Below are positions 23,150 to 31,066 of a stretch of 36,011 bases of DNA, piece after piece. Position 1 is the first letter of the stretch. Every line of letters starts with the position of its first letter. Both the position numbers and the translations under genes were made by a program. The notes under the pieces are model-generated. The model was not told the origin of the DNA. It saw nothing but the letters and a program-made list of their open reading frames with translations, and did not search any database. The DNA lies in assembly GCA_050176585.1 (NCBI GenBank), contig JBFXHX010000036.1, forward strand, positions 1 to 36,011, given 5' to 3'. The stretch is from CAYYWP01 sp050176585 (GTDB lineage Bacteria; Desulfobacterota; Binatia; HRBIN30; CADEER01).

Positions 23150-24907
23150 TCACTTCGTTTCGCCGTTCTCCCCGCTGCGCTTCAGCGCCCCCGCCCCGGC
23201 TTCATCGCGATCGAGGCGCAAATCCGAGCGCAGAATGTCCTCGAAGGAAAAGCGGCCGCCCTCGCGCTCGCGCTGCAAGTAGGTCTCGATCTCCTCGCGC
23301 TCCTCGGACTTGCGCAGCGCTTTGATGCTAAGGGCGATCTTGCGGTCGCGTGTGTCGACCGCGGTCACCTCGGCTTCAATCTCCTGCCCGGGCGCGAACA
23401 GCGCCTGAGGCTTGTCGATGCGCTCGGTGCTCAACTGCGACACGTGGATGAGCCCCTCGATGCCCTCTTCGACTTCCATGAAGACGCCGAAGTCGGTGAC
23501 GCTCGTCACCTTGCCCTGCACCTTGGCGCCGACCGGGTAGCGCTGCGGCATCGAGTACCACGGATCCTCGGTCACCTGCTTGATGCCGAGCGAGATTCGC
23601 TCGTTCTCGACGTCGATGCCGAGCACCACGGCCTCGACTTCCTCGCCCTTCTGCAGCAGTTCGGAGGGATGGCGGACCTTCTTGGTCCAGTGCAGGTCCG
23701 AGATGTGCACCAGCCCGTCCATCCCTTCTTCGACGCCGATGAACACGCCGAAGTCGGTAATGTTCTTCACCGGGCCCTTGATGCGGCTGCCGACGGGATG
23801 ATTGATGCGCACCATCTCCCACGGGTTCGGCTCCGCCTGCTTCAGCCCGAGTGAGATGCGCCGGTTCGCGCTGTCCACGTCGAGCACCATGACATCGACC
23901 GACTGGCCCACCTCGAGCAGCTTGGATGGATGCGTGACCCGCTTGGTCCACGACATCTCGGAGACGTGCACCAGGCCTTCGATGCCCGGCTCGAGCTCGA
24001 CGAAGGCGCCGTAATCCGCCAGGCTCACCACCTTGCCGTGCACGCGCGCGCCGACCGGAAAGCGCTCCGCGACGCTGCCCCACGGGTCGGGCATGATCTG
24101 CTTCATACCGAGCGAGACGCGGCCGCGCGACGGATCGTACTTGAGCACCACCACGCGCGCGCGATCGCCGACGTTGATGACGTCGGCCGGCTTGTTCACT
24201 CGCCCCCACGACATGTCGGTCACGTGCAACAGGCCGTCGATGCCGCCGAGGTCGACGAAGGCACCGTAATCGGTGATGTTCTTCACGATGCCCTCGAGGA
24301 TGACGCCCTCTTCGAGCACCTTCAGCGTCTCCTGCTTCAGCTGCGCGCGCTCGCGCTCCATCACCGCACGCCGCGAGACGACCACGTTGCCGCGCGCGCG
24401 GTTGAACTTCAGCACGGCGAAATGGCCGCGCTGACCGATGTAGCGATCGAGATTGCGAGCCGGCCGCAGGTCCGCGTGCGAGCCGGGAAGAAATGCGGCT
24501 ACGCCGACATCCACCTTCAAGCCACCTTTGACTTTCCCGACGATCACCCCTTCGACGACCCCGTCCTTCTGAAACGCCTCCTCGATGTCGCGCCACACCT
24601 TGGCTTGTTCCGCCTTGCTGCGCGAGAGCGTGATGCCGCCGTGCTCGCCCTCATCGGCGTCGAAGAACACATCGATCTCGTCGCCCTCCTTGACGGTGAC
24701 CTCGCCCTCGCGGGTGGTGAACTCGCCGACGGGGATCTGCCCCTCCGACTTGTACCCGATGTCCACGGTGACCTGGTCGCGGCTGACGCTCACCACGCGT
24801 CCCCGCACCACTTCGCCCGGCTTGACGGCACGCAGACTCTCTTCAAAGAGCCTGCGGAACTCGTCGCCGCCGCCGTCGGGCGCGGCCACTCTGGGTTGAT
24901 GACTCAT
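23150..24907 (-). CDS. rpsA: 30S ribosomal protein S1
   Basis: It binds mRNA and helps unfold leaders during initiation. The 585-residue protein has six S1 (OB-fold) repeats, at about 29-100, 115-185, 203-270, 288-357, 375-444 and 462-530. Repeats 3-6 share the clear pattern V-x-x-x-D-(Y/F)-G-x-F followed by G-(L)-(V/I)-H-V/I-S. Six repeats match proteobacterial S1. ATG 24907 (MSHQPRV) is the start, with GAGGGGG about 10 nt upstream; the open frame extends 240 nt further but overlaps cmk. ihfB begins 10 nt after the rpsA stop, and cmk is just upstream, giving the conserved cmk-rpsA-ihfB order. Confidence 0.97.
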   Translation of the reverse strand: MSHQPRVAAPDGGGDEFRRLFEESLRAVKPGEVVRGRVVSVSRDQVTVDIGYKSEGQIPVGEFTTREGEVTVKEGDEIDVFFDADEGEHGGITLSRSKAEQAKVWRDIEEAFQKDGVVEGVIVGKVKGGLKVDVGVAAFLPGSHADLRPARNLDRYIGQRGHFAVLKFNRARGNVVVSRRAVMERERAQLKQETLKVLEEGVILEGIVKNITDYGAFVDLGGIDGLLHVTDMSWGRVNKPADVINVGDRARVVVLKYDPSRGRVSLGMKQIMPDPWGSVAERFPVGARVHGKVVSLADYGAFVELEPGIEGLVHVSEMSWTKRVTHPSKLLEVGQSVDVMVLDVDSANRRISLGLKQAEPNPWEMVRINHPVGSRIKGPVKNITDFGVFIGVEEGMDGLVHISDLHWTKKVRHPSELLQKGEEVEAVVLGIDVENERISLGIKQVTEDPWYSMPQRYPVGAKVQGKVTSVTDFGVFMEVEEGIEGLIHVSQLSTERIDKPQALFAPGQEIEAEVTAVDTRDRKIALSIKALRKSEEREEIETYLQREREGGRFSFEDILRSDLRLDRDEAGAGALKRSGENGETK

Positions 24908-24965
24908 GTGGGATGTACCCCCTCGAGACGAGATTTCGCGTACATAGCCCTGGCCGGTGGGAGAT

Positions 24966-25640
24966 TCAAGGGTTCCCCCGCGCCGCCACCAGCGCGCAGA
25001 CGCGCGCGACGACCGCATCGATCGCCGCGTCCGTGGTATCCACGAGCAAGGCGTCCTCGGCGGGCCGCAAGGGCGAGTGCGCGCGGCTCTGATCGCGCCG
25101 ATCGCGCTCCTCGATCTCGCGCTGAATCTGGGCGAGATCCACGGCATCGCCCCGCGCGCTGAGCTCGGCCCACCGCCGGCGGGCGCGTTCGGCGGCGCTC
25201 GCGACCAGGAAGATCTTCACCGTCGCATCGGGCAGCACGACCGTGCCGATGTCGCGCCCTTCCATCACCACCCCGCCACCGGCGCCGAGCTCGCGCTGCA
25301 GCGCCACCAACCGCTCGCGCACGACCGGCACCACCGAGACCTTCGACGCGAGCTGTCCCGCCGCGGCCGTGCGGATCGCCTGCGACAGATCGCGGCCGTT
25401 CACCAGCACGCGCACGCCGCCGCCGGGATCCTCCGGAAATTCGAACACCAGGGCGTCGCACAGCGCCGCCAGCGCGTCGGCGTCGCCAAAGTCGATCGCC
25501 GCCTCCGCGGCGAGCACGCCGACGGCCCGGTACATGGCGCCGGAGTCGACATAGCGCAAGCCGAGTGCGCGCGCGAGCTGCTGGCTCACCGTGCTCTTCC
25601 CCGCGCCGGCCGGGCCATCGATTGCGATCACTGGGTTCAT
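24966..25640 (-). CDS. cmk: Cytidylate kinase
   Basis: It phosphorylates CMP/dCMP to the diphosphates using ATP. It has 224 residues: P-loop GPAGAGKST (9-17), RYVDSGAMYRAVGVLA, the CMP-binding segment VMEGRDIGTVVLPDATVKIFL, and the lid AERARRRWAEL with DRRDQSRAHSPL. GAGG lies 8 nt before ATG 25640. It stands between aroA (60 nt upstream) and rpsA, the order found in many proteobacteria. Confidence 0.96.
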   Translation of the reverse strand: MNPVIAIDGPAGAGKSTVSQQLARALGLRYVDSGAMYRAVGVLAAEAAIDFGDADALAALCDALVFEFPEDPGGGVRVLVNGRDLSQAIRTAAAGQLASKVSVVPVVRERLVALQRELGAGGGVVMEGRDIGTVVLPDATVKIFLVASAAERARRRWAELSARGDAVDLAQIQREIEERDRRDQSRAHSPLRPAEDALLVDTTDAAIDAVVARVCALVAARGNP

Positions 25641-25700
25641 GGCGGCGCCTCGGCTGGCGGGCGGCGCGGCGAAGTGGCGGCCCCGGCGCCGCGGCGGCGG

Positions 25701-26990
25701 TCAGCCGTCGGCTCGCAGGGCATCCAGCCGCTGGAAGAAGTCGGGGAAGGTCTTCGCGACGCAACCCGGATTCTTGATTACCACACCGGGTACGCGCAGG
25801 CCCACTAGGGCGAACGCCATCGCGATGCGGTGGTCGTCGTAGGTCTCGATCGACGCGCCGCGCAGCGGCGACGGCCACACGCTCAGCCCGTCGGGATGCT
25901 CCTCCACATGCGCGCCGAGGCGCGCCAGCTCGGTCGCGACGGCACGCAGGCGATCGCTCTCCTGCCAGCGAAGGTGAGCGACGTTGCGAATGTGCACCGG
26001 TCCGGCGGCGAAGGGAGCGAGCGCCGCCAGCGTCGGCGCGGTATCGGAGCACGCATTGAGGTCGGCCTCGATGCCGCACAGCGCGCCGGCGCCCGCGACC
26101 TCGATGCTGTCGTCGCGCCAGCGCACGGCGGCGCCCATCCGCTCGAGCAGGGCGGCGAACTGCACGTCGCCCTGCAACGAGCGATGGCCGAGGCCGCGCA
26201 CCTCCACGCGGCCGCCCGTGAGCGCCGCCGCGGCCCAGAAATAATGGGCGCTCGAGGCGTCGGGCTCGATCGCGTACCGCTGCGCCGCATAGCGCTGCCC
26301 GCTGCGCACGCGAAAGGCGCGATAGCCGTCGCGCTCGACCACCACGCCCCACTGCGCCATCATCGCGATGGTGAGGTCGATGTAGGGGTGCGCGATCACC
26401 TCGCCCACCAGCTCGATCACCACGTCCCGTTCCGCGTAGGGCGCCACCTGCAGCAGCGCCGACGCGAACTGGCTCGAGCGCACCGCGCTCAGTCGGGTGA
26501 AGCCGCCGGGCAATCCATGCGCCCACACCACGACGGGCGGGGCACCGGTATCGGGCACGCACTCGAGGTCGGCGCCGAGCGGGCGCAGCGCGTCCACCAA
26601 CTCGCGAATCGGTCGCTCCCGCATCCGGGGGCTGCCGTCGATGCGGTAGGTGCCGGAGCCGAGGCACAACGCCGCGGTGAGGAAGCGCATCGCGGTGCCG
26701 GCATTGCCGACGAACAGATCCGCCTCCACCGCCGGCCAATGGCCGCCGCATCCCTCGATGACCAGCCGCGACGACGCCGCATCCGCTTCGACCTGTACGC
26801 CGAGCGCGCGCAGGGCCGCGGCCATGTAGCGCGTATCGTCGCTGAACAGCACGTTCTCTAAGACCGAGCGGCCGTCGGCGAGCGCGGCCAGCAACGCGGC
26901 GCGGTTGCTGATCGATTTCGAGCCCGGCACGACGACGATCGCGTCCGGCGGTCGCTCGAGCGGGAAGATCTCGCGGACGGCCTCGTTCAC
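25701..26990 (-). CDS. aroA: 3-phosphoshikimate 1-carboxyvinyltransferase (EPSP synthase)
   Basis: It joins shikimate-3-phosphate and PEP to make EPSP in the chorismate pathway. The 429-residue protein has the two-domain inside-out alpha/beta-barrel motifs: PGSKSISNRA near the N-terminus, GNAGTAMRFLTAAL, SQFASALL, LRWQESDRLRA and YDDHRIAMAFAL. The GNAGTAMR motif resembles glyphosate-sensitive class I enzymes, but the class was not tested. The start is GTG 26990, overlapping the tyrA stop as GTGA, with GGAGGTGG upstream: a coupled start. Confidence 0.96.
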   Translation of the reverse strand: MNEAVREIFPLERPPDAIVVVPGSKSISNRAALLAALADGRSVLENVLFSDDTRYMAAALRALGVQVEADAASSRLVIEGCGGHWPAVEADLFVGNAGTAMRFLTAALCLGSGTYRIDGSPRMRERPIRELVDALRPLGADLECVPDTGAPPVVVWAHGLPGGFTRLSAVRSSQFASALLQVAPYAERDVVIELVGEVIAHPYIDLTIAMMAQWGVVVERDGYRAFRVRSGQRYAAQRYAIEPDASSAHYFWAAAALTGGRVEVRGLGHRSLQGDVQFAALLERMGAAVRWRDDSIEVAGAGALCGIEADLNACSDTAPTLAALAPFAAGPVHIRNVAHLRWQESDRLRAVATELARLGAHVEEHPDGLSVWPSPLRGASIETYDDHRIAMAFALVGLRVPGVVIKNPGCVAKTFPDFFQRLDALRADG

Positions 26991-27844
26991 GTCGGGCCAC
27001 CTCCGCCGAGGCGCTTCGCGGCGACGGCCGCCTCGAGCAGGGCGGTCAACGCCGCTTCATCGCCGTGTGCGACGGCGGCGCGCAAGCGCTCGATCTCGGC
27101 GGCAAACCCGTCCACGGCGGCGAGCACTGCATCGGCGTTGGCGAGAAAGATGTCGCGCCAGAGCTCCGGCGAGCTCGCCGCCACGCGCGTGGTATCGCGC
27201 CAGCTCGGGCCGGCCAGCGCACCGAGATCGCCGGCGGCCCGCGCCAAGCCGCCGACGAGCGCGTATGCGACCACGTGCGGCAGATGGCTCGTCCAGGCGA
27301 GCGCGCGGTCGTGCGCCGCCGGGCTCATCACCTCGATGCGCGCGCCGACGCCTTCCCACAGCCCGCGCACGCGCGCGAGCGCGGCCGCGTCGGTGCGCGG
27401 CGTCGGCGTCAGCACGCAGCGCGCCCCGCGGAAGAGGTCGATCGCGGCGGCCGCCGCGCCGGCGCGCTCGCTGCCGGCGATCGGGTGGGCGCCGACGAAC
27501 GGCCGCTCGGCACCGAGTAGCGCCTCCATCGGCTCGACCACCATGCCCTTCACGCTGCCGACGTCGGTCCACACGGCGCCGGCGCCGACGTAAGGCGCGA
27601 GCGTAGCTGCCACCGCCGCCGTGCGGCGCACCGGCACGGCGAGCACCACCAGATCGACGCGGCCGACGTCCGCGGCGTCGCGTACGGCGCGATCGAGGAT
27701 GCCGCGCTCGAGCCCGACGCGGAGGTTCGCCTCGCTGCGCCCGAGGCCGACCACCTCGCCGATCAACCCGGCGGCGCGTGCAGCGAGCGCGAGCGAGCCG
27801 CCGATCAGACCGACGCCGATGATCGCGGCGCGTTCAAAGCGCAA
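26987..27844 (-). CDS. tyrA: Prephenate dehydrogenase
   Basis: NAD(P)-dependent oxidative decarboxylation of prephenate (or arogenate) on the way to tyrosine. The 285-residue protein opens with the Rossmann motif Gly-x-Gly-x-x-Gly (IIGVGLIGGSLALA). It also contains the family segments VWTDVGSVKG, PFVGAHPIAGSERAGA and ALAWTSHLPHVVAYAL. It has no chorismate-mutase or ACT domain, so regulation must sit elsewhere, for instance in PheA. It begins with TTG at 27844, inside the last codons of hisC, with GAGGAGG 9 nt upstream (27854-27860), so the start is well supported. Prephenate versus arogenate preference cannot be told. Confidence 0.94.
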   Translation of the reverse strand: MRFERAAIIGVGLIGGSLALAARAAGLIGEVVGLGRSEANLRVGLERGILDRAVRDAADVGRVDLVVLAVPVRRTAAVAATLAPYVGAGAVWTDVGSVKGMVVEPMEALLGAERPFVGAHPIAGSERAGAAAAAIDLFRGARCVLTPTPRTDAAALARVRGLWEGVGARIEVMSPAAHDRALAWTSHLPHVVAYALVGGLARAAGDLGALAGPSWRDTTRVAASSPELWRDIFLANADAVLAAVDGFAAEIERLRAAVAHGDEAALTALLEAAVAAKRLGGGGPT

Positions 27845-28949
27845 TGCCCCGTCCCTCCTCGCGCAGCACGCGGGTGAGCGCGTCCATCAGGCGCTCGTTC
27901 TCGGCCGGCGTGCCGACGGTGACCCGCACGTGTTCCGGGAAGCCGTACACCGACACCGGCCGCACGATCACCCCGAGGCGCAGCAGCGCATCGTACAGCT
28001 TCGCCGCGTTCCCGACGCGCACCAGCATGAAGTTCGCCCAGCTCGGCACGCATTCCAGGCCGAGCGCGGTGAACGCCTCGCGGAGGTACGCCATGCCCTC
28101 GCGGTTCACCTGGCGCGTGCGCTGGACGTGCTCGTCGTCGTCGAGCGCCGCCAGCGCCGCCACTTGCGCGAGCGTGTTGACGTTGAACGGCGCGCGGAGC
28201 CGGTTCAGCAGGTCGATGATGGCCGGGTGCGCCACGCCATAGCCGACACGAAGCCCCGCCAGGCCGTAGACCTTCGAGAAGGTGCGCAGCACGATCAGCA
28301 GGCGCTCGCCGCCGACGTCGCCGAGCGCATCGGGATAGCGCGGGTCCTCCACGTACTCGGCGTACGCCTCGTCCATGACGACCACCACGTCGGGCGGCAC
28401 CGCGTCGAGGAATTCCTCCCAGGCGTCGCGGAAGAAGATCGTCCCGGTCGGGTTGTTCGGGTTGGCCAGAAAGACGAGCCGCGTGGCGGGCGTGATCGCG
28501 TCGGCGAGCGCCTCCAGGTCGTGGGTGTACCCGCGCAGCGGCACGATGATGCCCTTCCCGCCCTGGGCCTGCACGAGCATGCGGTAGATCACGAAGGCCT
28601 GGTCGGCCATCACCGCTTCTTCGCCGGCGTGCAAGAAGGTGCGCACGAGCAACTCGAGGATCTCGTTCGAGCCGTTGCCGAAGATCAGCGACTCCGGCGA
28701 CACGCCGAGCTTGCGCGCGAGCCCGCGCTTCAGGTGGTAGCAGCTCCCGTCCGGATAGCGGTGGATGTCGTTCACCGCGTCGCGCAGCGCCGCCAACGCC
28801 TTCGGCGAGGGCCCGAGTGGGTTTTCGTTCGAGGCGAGCTTGATGGAGTCCGTCACCCCGTACTCGCGCTCGAGCTCGTCGATCGGCTTGCCGGGCGGAT
28901 AGGGCTCGAGCGCATGGAGCCAGGGCCGCACCAGGTTCTTCACGTTCAT
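27834..28949 (-). CDS. hisC: HisC-type aminotransferase, probably aromatic
   Basis: A class I/II PLP aminotransferase of the histidinol-phosphate aminotransferase family, 371 residues. Motifs are IKLASNENPLGPSP, the phosphate-binding GNGSNEILELL, NPNNPTGT, DEAYAEYV, the PLP-lysine segment TFSKVYGLAGLRVGYG, and the C-terminal VRVTVGT (Arg for the substrate carboxylate). HisC-like enzymes can act on imidazole-acetol phosphate and on phenylpyruvate/4-hydroxyphenylpyruvate. Lying between pheA and tyrA, it is well placed to do the last transamination of Phe and Tyr synthesis; that role is inferred. ATG 28949 overlaps the pheA stop by 4 nt and has GAGG 8 nt upstream. Confidence 0.93.
   Translation of the reverse strand: MNVKNLVRPWLHALEPYPPGKPIDELEREYGVTDSIKLASNENPLGPSPKALAALRDAVNDIHRYPDGSCYHLKRGLARKLGVSPESLIFGNGSNEILELLVRTFLHAGEEAVMADQAFVIYRMLVQAQGGKGIIVPLRGYTHDLEALADAITPATRLVFLANPNNPTGTIFFRDAWEEFLDAVPPDVVVVMDEAYAEYVEDPRYPDALGDVGGERLLIVLRTFSKVYGLAGLRVGYGVAHPAIIDLLNRLRAPFNVNTLAQVAALAALDDDEHVQRTRQVNREGMAYLREAFTALGLECVPSWANFMLVRVGNAAKLYDALLRLGVIVRPVSVYGFPEHVRVTVGTPAENERLMDALTRVLREEGRGIAL
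27854..27860 (-). promoter_or_regulatory. tyrA: Ribosome binding site for the TTG start of tyrA
   Basis: GAGGAGG on the minus strand lies within the 3' end of hisC, 9 nt before TTG 27844. It supports TTG as the real start and translational coupling of hisC and tyrA. Confidence 0.7.
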
Positions 28950-30085
28950 GGCTTTGCCTCGCCTTCGGGCCAGCGCCAGGCCGGGTAGGAGCCCAGGACT
29001 TTCACGAACTGCGCGCGCCGCCGCAGGTCGGCCAGCGCCTGCTGCATGCCCGGCTCGTCGACGTGCCCGACCAGGTCGATGAAGAACACGTACTCCCACG
29101 CGCGGCCCTTCAATGGGCGCGACTCGATGGTGCTCAGGTTGATGCGCTGCTGCGCGAACACCTCCAACACGCGAAAGAGCGCCCCCGCCTCGTGCGGCAC
29201 CGCGAACAGGATCGAGGTCTTGTCATCGCCGGTCGGGGTCGCGCGCACATCGGGGCTGACGACCAGGAAGCGGGTGACGTTGTTGGGCAGGTCTTGGATG
29301 CTGGTCGCGACGATTTTCAAGCGGTAGCGCTCCGCGGCGGGCCGGCCGGCGATCGCGGCCGTGCCCGGATGCGCGGCAGCCTGCTCGGCGGCGATCGCGT
29401 TGCTCGCGACCTCGATAACTGGCACCGCGGGGAAGTGCTGGGCGAGCCAGCCCCGGCACTGCGCCAGCGACTGCGGGTGCGAGACGATGCGCCGGATGCC
29501 GCGCATCTCGGCGCGCCGGGCGAGGAGGCAGTGATCGATCCGCAGCAGCACCTCGGCCTTGATCGACAGCGGCGAGGGAATGAAGCGGTCGAGCGTCTGC
29601 GCGACCACGCCCTCGGTGGAGTTCTCGACCGGTACCACGCCGTACTCGGCGCGGCCCCGCTCGACCTCGTCGAACACGGCGCTGATGGCGCCGAACGGCA
29701 TCAGGTTGGGGCCCGATCCGAATTGCTCGCCGGCGGCCTGCTGGCAGTAGGTCCCGGCGGGACCGAGATAGGCGACGCGCAGCGGTTGCTCGAGGGCGCG
29801 GCAGCTCGAGATGATCTCGCGGAAGATCGTGCGTACATGCGGAGGGCGCAGCGGGCCGCCGTTCAGGCGCGCGAGCCGCTGGAAGATGCGCTTTTCGCGC
29901 TCCGGGACGTACTTCGCGGCCTGCCCGCGGCGCGCCTTGGCCTCGCCGATCTGCACCGCGAGCGCGGCGCGCGTGTTCAATAGGCGCACGATCGCCTCAT
30001 CGACGCGGTCGATTTGGGCGCGCAGCGTTTCGAGAGAGCGAGTTCGCGACACGACACTGGCGCTGTAGCAGGGGAGGCCTGCCAT
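28946..30085 (-). CDS. pheA: Bifunctional chorismate mutase/prephenate dehydratase
   Basis: It converts chorismate to prephenate and then phenylpyruvate. The sequence shows three domains: AroQ chorismate mutase (about 15-95, LRAQIDRVDEAIVRLLNTRA), prephenate dehydratase (about 100-280, VAYLGPAGTYCQQAA and the catalytic NNVTRFLVVS), and a C-terminal ACT domain with the Phe-binding motifs GAL (HEAGALFRVLEVF) and ESRP (TIESRPLKGRAWEY), implying feedback inhibition by phenylalanine. The start is uncertain: GTG 30091, ATG 30085 and GTG 30052 are all in frame and none has a strong Shine-Dalgarno. It begins about 20 nt after the miaA stop and its stop overlaps hisC. Confidence 0.94.
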   Translation of the reverse strand: MAGLPCYSASVVSRTRSLETLRAQIDRVDEAIVRLLNTRAALAVQIGEAKARRGQAAKYVPEREKRIFQRLARLNGGPLRPPHVRTIFREIISSCRALEQPLRVAYLGPAGTYCQQAAGEQFGSGPNLMPFGAISAVFDEVERGRAEYGVVPVENSTEGVVAQTLDRFIPSPLSIKAEVLLRIDHCLLARRAEMRGIRRIVSHPQSLAQCRGWLAQHFPAVPVIEVASNAIAAEQAAAHPGTAAIAGRPAAERYRLKIVATSIQDLPNNVTRFLVVSPDVRATPTGDDKTSILFAVPHEAGALFRVLEVFAQQRINLSTIESRPLKGRAWEYVFFIDLVGHVDEPGMQQALADLRRRAQFVKVLGSYPAWRWPEGEAKP

Positions 30086-30106
30086 CTCCACCCGGATTGC
30101 CGTCTT

Positions 30107-31003
30107 TCAGCGCAGGGCCGCTGCCGCCACGGCCGCGGGCGGCAACCATTCCACGGTCGGATCGGCGCGAAACCAGGTGAGCTGCCGCTTGGCCAGGCGG
30201 CGGGTGGCGCGCTGCATGGCGCTGAGCGCGCTGGCGCGGTCGCACTCACCGCGCAGGTACGCGCCGAGCTCGCGGTATCCGATGCTGCGCAGCGCCGGCA
30301 GCTCGGGTGCGTAGCCGCGCGCCCACAGCGCCCGGATTTCGTCGAGCAAGCCGGCGGCGAGCATGCCCGTGCAGCGCGCGTCGAGTTGTGCGTAGAGGCG
30401 GGCGCGGTCGACCGCCACGCCGATCACCCGCATCGGCAGCTCGGCGGTGCGGAAGCCGTGCTCGGCCTGCCAGGCGCTGAGCGGCCGGCCGGTGAGCTCG
30501 AGCACCTCGAGCGCGCGAACGATCCGCGCGTGATCGCAGGCGTGCAGGCGCGCTGCGCTCGCCGGATCGCGGGCCGCGAGCGCGGCGTGCAGGCTGCCCG
30601 GCTCGGCGGCCTCCTGCGCGGCCAGGCGGGCGCGCAGGGCCGGATCGCGCCCGGGGCCGGCACAGAGCCCGTAGCGCAAGGCTTTCAAATAGAGGCCCGT
30701 GCCGCCGACGATCAGCGCGGCGCGGCCGCGGGCCTGGATATGGGCGATCGCCGCCCGCGCCAGGTCGCGATAGCGCGCCGCGTCGAACGGCTCATCGGGG
30801 TCGACCACGTCGAAGAGGCGGTGCGGAACGGCCGAGCGCTCCGCGGCGGTCGGCTTCGCGCTGCCGATGTCCAGGCCGCGGTAGACCTGGCGGGAGTCGC
30901 AGTTGACGATCTCCGCGTCGAGCCGGCTCGCCACCTCGAGGCTGAGCTCGGTCTTCCCAGCACCGGTCGGGCCGATCACCGCGAGTATGGGAGCCGCCGC
31001 CAT
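30107..31003 (-). CDS. miaA: tRNA dimethylallyltransferase
   Basis: It adds a dimethylallyl group to A37 of tRNAs reading UNN codons. The 298-residue protein has P-loop GPTGAGKT (11-18), CDSRQVYRGLDIGSAKPT, PHRLFDVVDP, GGTGLYLKAL, and the C-terminal tRNA-binding part ending RRLAKRQLTWFR. It lies between mutL (63 nt upstream) and pheA on the same strand; mutL-miaA adjacency is common in proteobacteria. The start is ATG 31003, with no strong ribosome binding site. Confidence 0.96.
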   Translation of the reverse strand: MAAAPILAVIGPTGAGKTELSLEVASRLDAEIVNCDSRQVYRGLDIGSAKPTAAERSAVPHRLFDVVDPDEPFDAARYRDLARAAIAHIQARGRAALIVGGTGLYLKALRYGLCAGPGRDPALRARLAAQEAAEPGSLHAALAARDPASAARLHACDHARIVRALEVLELTGRPLSAWQAEHGFRTAELPMRVIGVAVDRARLYAQLDARCTGMLAAGLLDEIRALWARGYAPELPALRSIGYRELGAYLRGECDRASALSAMQRATRRLAKRQLTWFRADPTVEWLPPAAVAAAALR

Positions 31004-31066
31004 ATCCGCGCGATCATCGCATGCGGCGCGCGTGCGGGAAACGGCCGGGCGGTCCGGAGGTGGGCC

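Noticed and set aside
23930..25162. A 410-codon plus-strand frame opposite rpsA and cmk
   Set aside because: It shows periodic His/Asp/Val segments that only mirror the S1 repeats; no independent motif.
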